A stretch of DNA of 64,000 nucleotides from NCBI RefSeq assembly GCF_023573145.1, contig NZ_CP097636.1:1488001-1552000 (forward strand). Reading direction: 5' to 3'. The translations under genes and the position numbers were made by a program. Below the pieces are notes generated by a model, which did not search any database, was not told the origin of the DNA, and saw only the letters and a program-made list of their open reading frames with translations. Below are positions 56,141-63,221 of the stretch, in pieces. The stretch comes from Aquincola tertiaricarbonis. Lineage in GTDB: Bacteria; Pseudomonadota; Gammaproteobacteria; Burkholderiales; Burkholderiaceae_C. Position 1 is the stretch's first letter. Each line of letters opens with the position of its first letter.

Positions 56141-56198
56141 CGGACACCCCCGCGCCACCTGTCCGCCAGGTGTCCGCCAAACGGACAGCGGCTGTCCG
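56141..56198. promoter_or_regulatory. Phased TGTCCG repeat array, probable upstream activating sequence
   Basis: Half-sites lie at 56160 (TGTCCG), 56171 (TGTCCG), 56182 (CGGACA) and 56193 (TGTCCG), spaced exactly 11 bases apart, with a further CGGACA at 56141. The last two form the perfect inverted repeat CGGACAG-CGG-CTGTCCG (56182-56198). Regular one-turn phasing places all half-sites on one DNA face, as in enhancer-like sites for NtrC-family regulators. The array begins 1 base after the response regulator stop and ends 63 bases before the putative -24 element. Confidence 0.75.
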
Positions 56199-56261
56199 CG
56201 GATCATCCAGCCGGGCACTGCCTGGCCCACGCAAGTTCTTGATTTCATTGTGTTTTGTGCC

Positions 56262-56276
56262 TGGCACGCGTCTTGG
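56262..56276 (+). promoter_or_regulatory. Sigma-54-type -24/-12 promoter
   Basis: TGGCACGCGTCTTGG matches the consensus TGGCAC-N5-TTGC at all but the last base (GG instead of GC at -12). Transcription would begin near 56288, about 22 bases before the ATG of the next gene. The upstream TGTCCG array and the neighbouring sigma-54 activator support it. The GC-to-GG change at -12 weakens the match. Confidence 0.65.
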
Positions 56277-56309
56277 GTTGGAAGGTGCACCAACCAAGGA
56301 GCGAATGCC

Positions 56310-57047
56310 ATGACCACCCATCGATTTGCCAGCTTCCTGACCACCACTGCCGCCGCCGTGCTGCTGGCCACCCAGGCCTGGGCGCAGCCCGCGCCGCCTG
56401 TGGCACCCGATGCGCCCCCGCCCGTCGCGGCACCGGGCCGTGCCGGCATGCCCCCGCCGCCGCCTGCCGCGCAAGCGCAGGCCACCGTCAGCGGCAAGGT
56501 GGCGCGCTGGCTGCTCAACCCCAACGGCGAAGTCGACGGCCTGCTGCTGGCCGACGGCACCCAGGTCAAGCTGCCGCCGCACCTGTCGCCCGCGCTGCTG
56601 CAGGCGGTGAAGCTGCAGGACACCGTGCAGGTCAGCGGCCGCCGCGGCGAGCAGGGCCCGGTGCTGCGCGCCGAGACGCTGCGCAACACCGCCAACGGCC
56701 GCAGCGTGACCGACGAGCCGCCGGCCCTGGGCAGCGTGCCCGCGCCGCGGCCGCCCGCCGACGGCGCCTTGACCGCGATGAACGCCAGCGGCCGCATCGG
56801 CACGCTGCTGTACACCGGCCGCGGCGACGTCAACGGCGTGCTGCTGCAGGACGGCACCATCGTGCGCTTCGCGCCGCATGCCGGCGCCGCGCTGGCCGAG
56901 CAGCTCAAGCCCGGCGCCAGCTTCTATGCCCGCGGCTACGGCACCCGCAACGCGCTGGGCCAGGCCTTCGAGGCCACGGCCATCGGCAGCAGCGCCGACA
57001 ACGCCCGCGAGGTGTTTGCGCCGCCGCGCCCGCTGCCGCGGGGTTGA
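56310..57047 (+). CDS. Secreted two-repeat protein of unknown function (DUF5666-like)
   Basis: Encodes 245 aa; AAGGAG lies 8 bases upstream of the ATG. The signal peptide is MTTHRFASFLTTTAAAVLLATQAWA. A proline-rich linker (about 27-58) follows. Two copies of a small repeat come next: GKVARWLLNPNGEVDGLLLADGTQVKLPPHLS (about 63-95) and GRIGTLLYTGRGDVNGVLLQDGTIVRFAPHAG (about 162-193). Both share G-x-[IV]-x4-[NG]-x-[GD]-[VE]-[VN]-G-[VL]-L-L-x-D-G-T, resembling DUF5666-type OB barrels. Function unknown. It is exported, and is the first gene downstream of the sigma-54 promoter. A related repeat protein is encoded at 59588-60106. Confidence 0.8.
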   Translation: MTTHRFASFLTTTAAAVLLATQAWAQPAPPVAPDAPPPVAAPGRAGMPPPPPAAQAQATVSGKVARWLLNPNGEVDGLLLADGTQVKLPPHLSPALLQAVKLQDTVQVSGRRGEQGPVLRAETLRNTANGRSVTDEPPALGSVPAPRPPADGALTAMNASGRIGTLLYTGRGDVNGVLLQDGTIVRFAPHAGAALAEQLKPGASFYARGYGTRNALGQAFEATAIGSSADNAREVFAPPRPLPRG

Positions 57048-57051
57048 TGCC

Positions 57052-58341
57052 GTGAGCACCTCGGTCCAACCCAGCCGCCGCAGCCTGCGCGCCCTGGATG
57101 CGCTGGCCTTCTTCGCGCCCGACATCCAGGGCGGCATCGGCCCCTTCCTGGTGGTGTTCCTGTCCAGCACGCTGGCCTGGTCGCCCGACCGGGTGGGCAC
57201 GGTGATGGCTGCCAGCGCCCTGGTGGGCCTGCTGGTGCAGGCGCCGGCCGGAGCCTGGATGGACCATGTGCAATCGCGACCCCGATGGATCGCCGGGGCG
57301 GTGACGGTGATCGCCGCCTGCCTGGTGATGATGGTGTCGCGGCCCAGCTTCCCGGTCATCCTGGCCGGGCAGTCGGTCATCGGCGCCGCCGGCACGCTGG
57401 TGGCGCCGGCCGTGGCCGGCCTGAGCCTCGGGCTGGTGGGGCGGGGCGGCATGGATGCGCGCATCGGCCGCAATGCCGCGCTGGGCGCGGCCGGCACCGT
57501 GCTGTGGGCCACCGGCACCGGCTGGATCGGCCACCGCCACGGCCCGCAGGCCATGTTCTGGCTGGGCTGCGTGCTGGCGCTGCCGGTCATCGCGGCGGCG
57601 CTGAGCATCCGCAACCGCGAGGTGGACCCGGTGCTGGCCCGCGGCGGCGACCGGGACGAGGCCGCCAGCGATGGCAGCACCACGCCCAGCACCGCGCCGC
57701 GGCCCGCCCGCCGCTGGCTGGGCCGGCCGCTGGCGGTGCTGCTGGGCTGTGCCTTCCTCTTCCACCTGGCCAATGCCGCGATGCTGACGCTGGTGGCCCA
57801 GCAGATCGGCCGCCTGGTGCCCCAGCATGCGCCGCTGTGGCTGTCGGCCGGCGTGGTGGTCACGCAGCTGGTCACCATCCCGATCGGGCTGGCGGTGGGC
57901 CGCTGGGCGCCGCGGCTGGCGCGCAAACCCATCTTCCTGGTGGCCTTTGCGGTGCTGCCCCTGCGCGGCCTGCTGTACCTGATGGTGCACAGTCCGGCCG
58001 GGCTGCTGGCGCTGCAGGTGCTGGACGGCATCGGCGCCGGCGTGTTCGGCGTGATGATGACGCTGATGGTCAGCGACCTGGCGCGCGGCAGCGGCCACTT
58101 CAACCTGGCGCTGGGTGCCGGCGCGGTGGCAGTGGGCTCAGGCGCGGCGCTGAGCAACCTGCTGGCCGGGCAGGTGGCGCAGGCGGGCGGCTTCCATGCC
58201 GGCTTCGCGGTGCTGTCCGGCGTGGCCGCACTGGCACTGCTGCTGTTCAGCCTGGCCATGCCCGAAACCCGCCGCGGCCCGGCACTTCACAACCCCGAAC
58301 GGGCGGCTGCGGCCGCCACCACCCCTGGAGCCCCTGCATGA
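57052..58341 (+). CDS. MFS transporter
   Basis: GTG start at 57052, 4 bases after the preceding stop, 429 aa. Twelve helices, with LDALAFFAPDIQGGIGPFLVVFLSS at the start, APAGAWMDHVQSRPRWIAGAV (motif A-like loop) and a central cytoplasmic loop (GDRDEAASDGSTTPSTAPRPARR). Substrate unknown. It lies between the exported repeat protein and the anion transporter and overlaps the latter by ATGA, so the four genes probably form one operon. Confidence 0.88.
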   Translation: MSTSVQPSRRSLRALDALAFFAPDIQGGIGPFLVVFLSSTLAWSPDRVGTVMAASALVGLLVQAPAGAWMDHVQSRPRWIAGAVTVIAACLVMMVSRPSFPVILAGQSVIGAAGTLVAPAVAGLSLGLVGRGGMDARIGRNAALGAAGTVLWATGTGWIGHRHGPQAMFWLGCVLALPVIAAALSIRNREVDPVLARGGDRDEAASDGSTTPSTAPRPARRWLGRPLAVLLGCAFLFHLANAAMLTLVAQQIGRLVPQHAPLWLSAGVVVTQLVTIPIGLAVGRWAPRLARKPIFLVAFAVLPLRGLLYLMVHSPAGLLALQVLDGIGAGVFGVMMTLMVSDLARGSGHFNLALGAGAVAVGSGAALSNLLAGQVAQAGGFHAGFAVLSGVAALALLLFSLAMPETRRGPALHNPERAAAAATTPGAPA

Positions 58342-59549
58342 CACGAGACAGCCTGGACACGGCCGCCACCCCGGAGCGCCTGGCGCCACGCCCGGGCCCC
58401 GGACCGGCCCCGGCCGGGCCGGCGCCGTTGCCCGCCACCGTCAGTGATGCCCCATCGCAGGAGGCACCACCGGCCGGCCATGCGCTGCTGTGGGTGCTGA
58501 TCGCGCTGGCGCTGGGCCTGCTGGTGCTGCAGCCGCGTTCACCCGCCAGCCTGCTGGCCCTGGTGGACTGGCAGACCGTGGGCGCGCTGGCCGGGCTGCT
58601 GGCCGTCACCCAGGCGGTGGAACACAGCGGCGTGCTGCAGACCACGGCGCGGCGCCTGCTGGGCCGCGTGACGCACCAGCGCAGCCTGGCCATGGGCCTG
58701 GTGACGGTGGCGGCGGTGCTGTCGGCCCTGGTCACCAACGACGTGAGCCTGTTCCTGCTGGTGCCGCTGACCCGCGTGCTGGCCATGCAGGCCGAGCTGC
58801 CGCTGGCCCGGCTGGTGGTGCTGCAGGCGCTGGCGGTCAATGCCGGTTCGGCACTCACGCCCATCGGCAACCCGCAGAACCTGTTCCTGTGGCACCGCTC
58901 GGGCCTGGGCGTGATGGGCTTCGTCGAGATGATGGCACCCACCGTCGCGGTGATGGTGGCCTGGCTGCTGGTGGCCACCTGGTGGCTGGTGCCCAACCGG
59001 CCGATCCGGCTGCAGCCCGAGGCGCGGCCCGCGCCCATCTCGTACCGGCTGCTGGCGGTGGCGGCGGCCTTGTTCGTGGCCTTCGTCGTTGCGCTGGAAC
59101 GGCACCAGCTGCTGCTGGGCCTGGCCGTGGTCTTCGGCGTGCTGCTGGTAGTGCGGCCGCGGCTGCTGCTCAAGCTCGACCTCTCGCTGCTGGCCATCAT
59201 CGCACTGATGTTCGTGGTGCTGCGCCAGCTGCTGGCGCTGCCCGCCGTCACCGCCTGGATGGCCAGCCTGCCCATCAGCGAGGGCATGAACGCCTACCTG
59301 GCGGCCATCGTCGCTTCGCAGTTCATCAGCAACGTGCCGGCCACCATCGCGCTGGCGCCTTCGGTGCACGACCTGCCGGCCCTGGCCGCGGGCGTCAGCG
59401 TGGGCGGCTTCGGCTGCGTGATCGGCTCGCTGGCCAACCTCATCGCCTTGCGGCTGGCGCGTGTGCCGCACGGCCTGCGCGAGTTCCATCGCATCTCCAT
59501 TCCTTTCCTGCTGGTCTGTGCGGCCAGCGCGGCGCTGCTGCGGCTGTAG
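58338..59549 (+). CDS. ArsB/NhaD (SLC13-like) anion transporter, YbiR type
   Basis: Encodes 403 aa. A Pro/Ala-rich N-terminal tail of about 45 residues is followed by about 11 helices. Ion-transporter motifs are LVTNDVSLFLLVPLT, AVNAGSALTPIGNPQNLFLW and VASQFISNVPATIALAPS, the duplicated NxxT/N-P-x-N type loops of the ion-transporter superfamily. Candidates are arsenite, sodium/proton or dicarboxylate-like transport. The sequence alone does not choose. Shared control with the sigma-54 system is inferred from position. Confidence 0.85.
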   Translation: MTRDSLDTAATPERLAPRPGPGPAPAGPAPLPATVSDAPSQEAPPAGHALLWVLIALALGLLVLQPRSPASLLALVDWQTVGALAGLLAVTQAVEHSGVLQTTARRLLGRVTHQRSLAMGLVTVAAVLSALVTNDVSLFLLVPLTRVLAMQAELPLARLVVLQALAVNAGSALTPIGNPQNLFLWHRSGLGVMGFVEMMAPTVAVMVAWLLVATWWLVPNRPIRLQPEARPAPISYRLLAVAAALFVAFVVALERHQLLLGLAVVFGVLLVVRPRLLLKLDLSLLAIIALMFVVLRQLLALPAVTAWMASLPISEGMNAYLAAIVASQFISNVPATIALAPSVHDLPALAAGVSVGGFGCVIGSLANLIALRLARVPHGLREFHRISIPFLLVCAASAALLRL

Positions 59550-59587
59550 GCCCGGCGGCTTCATCCCCCTGACAAGGAGCGTTTCCC

Positions 59588-60106
59588 ATGAGCAAGTCCA
59601 AGACCCTGGAAGGCCGTTTCGAGCACCTGATCTACAGCCCGCGCGGCGACCTCGAAGGCGCGCTGCTGAAGGCCGATGCCGGCCCGCTGCAGATCGTGTT
59701 CGACCGCCACGACCCCACCGCCGCCCAACCCTTCATGCTGCTGCAGCCTGGCGACACGCTGAGCCTGCAGGCCCCGGCCGGGCCGCCTTCGGACAAGGGC
59801 GAGGCGGTGCACCCCGTGCACCGCTTCGAGCGGCTGCTCAGCATCAACGGCCATGCGCCCGCGCCTTCGGGCGAAGACGGGCCGCCCTACAGTGGCACGG
59901 TGGCGCGCCTGAACTACGCCCGCCACGGCGAGCCCAATGGCGTGGTGCTGGACAACGGCTACTTCATCCACACCAGGCCGCATGGCATGGCCGCGCTACA
60001 GCTGCAGCCGGGCGACGCCGTGGAAGCCGACGGCGAAGCCCGCCCGCTGGTCACCGGCCAGGGCTGGGTGGTGGAAGCGACGGTGGTCAACGGCACCGCC
60101 CTGTAG
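59588..60106 (+). CDS. Cytoplasmic two-repeat protein related to the 56310-57047 product
   Basis: Encodes 172 aa; AAGGAG precedes the ATG. No signal peptide. Two copies of the repeat seen in the upstream exported protein: GRFEHLIYSPRGDLEGALLKADAGPLQIVFDRH (about 9-41) and GTVARLNYARHGEPNGVVLDNGYFIHTRPHGM (about 101-132). The second copy matches G-x-[VI]-x4-Y-x-x-x-G-[ED]-[PV]-N-G-V-[VL]-L-x-[DN]-G and a PHG/PHA end. Function unknown. The pair brackets two transporters. A His in each repeat end (H126, H131) could bind metal or nucleotide; that is speculation. Confidence 0.75.
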   Translation: MSKSKTLEGRFEHLIYSPRGDLEGALLKADAGPLQIVFDRHDPTAAQPFMLLQPGDTLSLQAPAGPPSDKGEAVHPVHRFERLLSINGHAPAPSGEDGPPYSGTVARLNYARHGEPNGVVLDNGYFIHTRPHGMAALQLQPGDAVEADGEARPLVTGQGWVVEATVVNGTAL

Positions 60107-60135
60107 CGGCGGCTGGCGGGCCCGACAATGGGCGC

Positions 60136-61293
60136 ATGCAGGACCTCGACACGCCTTCCACCGCCGCGCTGCGGCAGCTCGACACCCCCGCCGCCGTGAT
60201 CGACCTGGCGCGCATGCGCCGCAACATCGCGCGCATGCAGCAGCAGGCCGATGCGCTGGGCGTGCGGCTGCGGCCCCATGCCAAGACCAGCAAGTGCGCC
60301 CAGGTGGTGGCGGCGCAGCAGGCGGCCGGTGCGCAAGGCATCACCGTCTCCACGCTGAAGGAGGCCGAGCAGTTCTTCGCCCAGGGCCTCACCGACATCC
60401 TGTACGCGGTGAGCATGGCGCCGCACCGGCTGCCGGCGGCGCTGGCGCTGTGCCGGCGCGGCTGCGCACTGCAGATCCTGACCGACAGCGTGGAGGGCGC
60501 CCGCGCCATCGTCGACTTCGGCCGCCAGCACGGCCATGCGTTCGAGGTGCTGATCGAGGTGGACACCGACGGCCACCGCTCCGGCATCACGCCGCAGGAC
60601 GATGCGCTGCTGGCCGTGGGCCGGCTGCTGCACGAAGGCGGCATGCGCCTGGCCGGGGTGCTCACCCACGCCGGCTCCAGCTATGACCTGAATGCGCCCG
60701 AGGCCCTGACCGCCCTGGCCGAGCAGGAACGCGCCGGCTGCGTGCATGCGGCCAAGCGGCTGCGCGCGGCCGGGCTGCCGTGCCCGGTGGTGTCGGTGGG
60801 CTCCACGCCCACGGCGCTGGCCGCCGCCTCGCTGCAGGGGGTGACCGAGCTGCGGGCCGGTGTGTACGTGTTCTTCGACCTGGTGATGCGCAACGTGGGC
60901 GTGTGCAGCGAAGACGACATCGCGCTGAGCGTGCTCACCACCGTCATCGGCCACCAGGCCGACAAGGGCTGGGCCATCGTCGATGCCGGCTGGATGGCGA
61001 TGAGCCGCGACCGTGGCACCGGCAGGCAGGCGCAGGACTTCGGCTACGGCCAGGTGTGCACGCTGGATGGCACGCCGATGCCCGGCTGGCTGCTGTCATC
61101 GGCCAACCAGGAGCACGGCATCGTCTCGAAACCGGACGGCGACCCCTCAGACGTGGTGGCCCGCCTGCCCATCGGCACCCGGCTGCGCATCCTGCCCAAC
61201 CACGCCTGCGCCACCGGGGCGCAGTTTCCGCAGTATCAGGCGTTGGCGCCCGAAGGCGGGCTGACGGCCTGGGGCCGGTTCCACGGTTGGTAG
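60136..61293 (+). CDS. DSD1/D-threonine aldolase-like PLP enzyme (alanine racemase fold)
   Basis: Encodes 385 aa. The PLP-binding Lys is in RPHAKTSKCAQVV. LIEVDTDGHRSGI, LTHAGSSY, VVSVGSTPTAL, and the C-terminal PNHACAT, whose His-x-Cys binds zinc in DSD1-type D-serine dehydratases, follow. This marks the fold-type III D-serine dehydratase/D-threonine aldolase group rather than alanine racemase itself. The reaction is elimination or retro-aldol cleavage of a D-beta-hydroxy amino acid. It follows the repeat protein gene after 29 bases, and may be a separate transcription unit. Confidence 0.88.
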   Translation: MQDLDTPSTAALRQLDTPAAVIDLARMRRNIARMQQQADALGVRLRPHAKTSKCAQVVAAQQAAGAQGITVSTLKEAEQFFAQGLTDILYAVSMAPHRLPAALALCRRGCALQILTDSVEGARAIVDFGRQHGHAFEVLIEVDTDGHRSGITPQDDALLAVGRLLHEGGMRLAGVLTHAGSSYDLNAPEALTALAEQERAGCVHAAKRLRAAGLPCPVVSVGSTPTALAAASLQGVTELRAGVYVFFDLVMRNVGVCSEDDIALSVLTTVIGHQADKGWAIVDAGWMAMSRDRGTGRQAQDFGYGQVCTLDGTPMPGWLLSSANQEHGIVSKPDGDPSDVVARLPIGTRLRILPNHACATGAQFPQYQALAPEGGLTAWGRFHGW

Positions 61294-61307
61294 TTGGTGG
61301 GTTGCAC

Positions 61308-61362
61308 GTCATGGCTGGCAAATTGCACTTTTTTAAGGCACTATGTCAGCCATGACTGGCAA
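61308..61362. promoter_or_regulatory. Repeats around the hipB start (candidate operators)
   Basis: GTCATGGCTG (61308-61317) and CAGCCATGAC (61347-61356) are an exact inverted pair of 10 bases. In addition, CATGGCTGGCAA (61310-61321) and CATGACTGGCAA (61351-61362) are near-identical direct repeats 41 bases apart. The second copy overlaps codons 3-7 of hipB. A TTGCAC (61324-61329) between them may be a -35. The layout fits autorepression by the antitoxin bound at two sites flanking the core promoter. Confidence 0.6.
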
Positions 61363-61636
61363 TCTTCGTCTGCCCGATGAATTAGGGCGCCAGCTGGCGG
61401 CCCGCCGGCGCGAGCTGGGCTTGAGCAAATCCCAGCTGGCACAGCGCGCTGGCAAGGTGCGAGAAGTGATTTACCGCCTGGAGGCGGGCGAAGACAGCAC
61501 CGTCTCGTCGCTGCTGGCGGTGATGGGTGCGCTGGGCCTGGCGCTGCGGCTGGAGCCCGTCGGCTTGCCGACGGCCGAGGAGGTGGCCCGGCGCTTCCAG
61601 ATGGATGACGACGCCGATGACGTCGACGCCTCTTGA
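61343..61636 (+). CDS. hipB: HipB-type antitoxin (XRE family)
   Basis: Encodes 97 aa. The XRE helix-turn-helix is at about 12-66 (LGRQLAARRRELGLSKSQLAQRAGKVREVIYRLEAGEDSTVSSLLAVMGALGL). The C-terminal tail is acidic (DDDADDVDAS). Two ATG codons are possible (61343 and 61352); the first has AAGG 5 bases upstream. It overlaps the hipA-like gene by 20 bases, the usual HipBA coupling. It should bind the repeats around its own start and neutralise the kinase. Confidence 0.9.
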   Translation: MSAMTGNLRLPDELGRQLAARRRELGLSKSQLAQRAGKVREVIYRLEAGEDSTVSSLLAVMGALGLALRLEPVGLPTAEEVARRFQMDDDADDVDAS

Positions 61637-62870
61637 GCCCCTGCCGGCCCGGCTGCGGGCGCTGGACGTGTCCATCGGCGATGGGCCGGCCGCCGGCCAG
61701 TTGCTGAAGACGTCCGGCTACGAGTTTCGCTACCTCGACCCCGCGGGCGATCAGCCCGCGGTGGCCTTGCTGATGCCGCCCGGCGAGCGCCTGACCTGGC
61801 AGGACGGCGACCTGTTTGCGCCCATGGACCAGAACCTGCCTGAGGGCGATCTGTTCATGCGCATCCGCCAGCTGTTTCCCAAGCAGCCGATGACGCCGAT
61901 GCACCTGCTGGCCCTGGTGGGCCGCAATGGCATCGGGCGCCTGGGGTACCGCCTGCCCGGCGCGGCCGACCCTGCGCCGCCTCCGCCCATGGGCAAGGCA
62001 GCGCTGCTCAAGACCCGCTACACGCCGCAGGTGTTCGACGAGCTGGTGGCGGCCTACCTCAGCACCGGTTCCGGCATCGCCGGCATGCAGCCCAAGATCA
62101 TGGTGCCCGACCGCGCCACGGTGCCCATCCCTTCGCTGATCGTGAAGGCGGCCAGCCCGGCCTATCCCGGCTTGGCTGCCAACGAGTTCATGTGCCTGAC
62201 GGCGGCCCGGCACGCGGGCATCGAGGTGCCCGGCTGCGCGCTGTCGGACGATGGCCAGATGCTGGTGCTGGACCGCTTCGACATGGTGACCCACGACGAT
62301 GGCCGGCTGGAGCGGCTGGGCTTCGAGGACATCGCGGCGCTGGCCGGCCTGCGTGTGCGTGACGTGCTGTCGGACCGCAAGTACCAGGGCAGTTACCAGC
62401 GCGTGGCCGAACTGCTGCGCCAGCTGCAGTTGCACAGCGACAACCTGGAGAGGTTCTTCGCGCAGGTGGCGTTTTCAGCGATGGTGCGCAATGGCGATGC
62501 GCACCTGAAGAATTTCGGCGTGTTGTACCGCAGCAGCCGCGACCTCTGGCTGGCGCCGATGTTCGATGTGGTCACGACCACCATCTACACCTACACGCGA
62601 TACCCGGGCGGACCTGAGCTGCAGGATCACACGATGGCGCTGAAGCTGCGGGCCGGCCGGCATGCCACGCGAACCTATCCCACGCAGGACGAGCTGGTCG
62701 ACTTCGGGCGCCGTGTTTGTGGCGTCAAACAGCCAATGGCCGTGTTGCAGGCGATCGCGCAGGGCATGAGCGATACGCTGCAGGCGGCGCAGGCCGACGA
62801 GCGCCTGCCCGCGGGCATGGTGGACAAGATGCGCGCCGTGTGGGAAGAGGGAATGCTGCTGGCCCGCTGA
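61617..62870 (+). CDS. hipA: HipA-type serine/threonine kinase toxin
   Basis: Encodes 417 aa from the ATG at 61617 inside the antitoxin gene. HipA features: couple domain at the N-terminus, the glycine loop region SGIAGMQPKIMV (152-163), the ATP Lys K177 in SLIVKAAS, EVPGCALS, the catalytic loop NGDAHLKNFG (292-301) and metal-binding APMFDV (313-318). E. coli HipA phosphorylates GltX and causes persistence. The target here is unproven. All motifs appear intact, so a functional kinase is expected. Confidence 0.92.
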   Translation: MTSTPLEPLPARLRALDVSIGDGPAAGQLLKTSGYEFRYLDPAGDQPAVALLMPPGERLTWQDGDLFAPMDQNLPEGDLFMRIRQLFPKQPMTPMHLLALVGRNGIGRLGYRLPGAADPAPPPPMGKAALLKTRYTPQVFDELVAAYLSTGSGIAGMQPKIMVPDRATVPIPSLIVKAASPAYPGLAANEFMCLTAARHAGIEVPGCALSDDGQMLVLDRFDMVTHDDGRLERLGFEDIAALAGLRVRDVLSDRKYQGSYQRVAELLRQLQLHSDNLERFFAQVAFSAMVRNGDAHLKNFGVLYRSSRDLWLAPMFDVVTTTIYTYTRYPGGPELQDHTMALKLRAGRHATRTYPTQDELVDFGRRVCGVKQPMAVLQAIAQGMSDTLQAAQADERLPAGMVDKMRAVWEEGMLLAR

Positions 62871-62889
62871 GCCGGCGGCGCAGCGCGGC

Positions 62890-63096
62890 TCAGCCGACCC
62901 GCTTGGCCTTGGCGATCACCGCATCGGCCGTGGCGGCCAGCTGGGCCTGCACGGTGGGGTCGGTGACGGTGGTCAGCTCGTCCAGCGCCATGGCCAGCAG
63001 CTGCAGCTGGGTGCTCAGCTGGTTGAGTTGCTCGGCGGCCTGGGCGGCTTCGGCCAGCACGCGGGCGGCTTCGGGCGGAAGAGGTTGAGGTTGCAT
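62890..63096 (-). CDS. Small helical protein of unknown function
   Basis: Encodes 68 aa: a helical Ala/Leu/Gln-rich sequence (EAARVLAEAAQAAEQLNQLSTQLQLLAMALDEL) then VQAQLAATADAVIAKAKRVG. No signal peptide or membrane segment. It could be a small coiled-coil or bundle protein. The ATG is 19 bases convergent to hipA. Family not recognised. A low score is given because short alanine-rich frames can be spurious at this GC content. Confidence 0.55.
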   Translation of the reverse strand: MQPQPLPPEAARVLAEAAQAAEQLNQLSTQLQLLAMALDELTTVTDPTVQAQLAATADAVIAKAKRVG

Positions 63097-63173
63097 GGCG
63101 GCGGGTGGTGAAGCACCAGGGGGCTGGCACCGCCATGCTAGAGGCGCAAGGGCGTTTTGCGCAGCCCCCCGAC

Positions 63174-63188
63174 CCCCCTTGGAGGGGG
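63174..63188. terminator. GC hairpin upstream-facing terminator candidate
   Basis: CCCCCT-TGG-AGGGGG is a 6-base-pair stem with a 3-base loop. It lies 34 bases beyond the stop of the leftward chemoreceptor gene. There is no T-run, so it is only a weak terminator candidate. Similar GC-rich CCCCCTTGGAGGGGG elements are common between genes in this bacterial group. Confidence 0.35.
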
Positions 63189-63221
63189 ACCCTTCATGCG
63201 CGGGGGGCGCTTTACCCGGGT

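Noticed and set aside
56222-56236. Alternative sigma-54 promoter TGGCCCACGCAAGTT upstream of the repeat protein gene
   Set aside because: The GG and expected GC are not at the required spacing; the site at 56262 is better.
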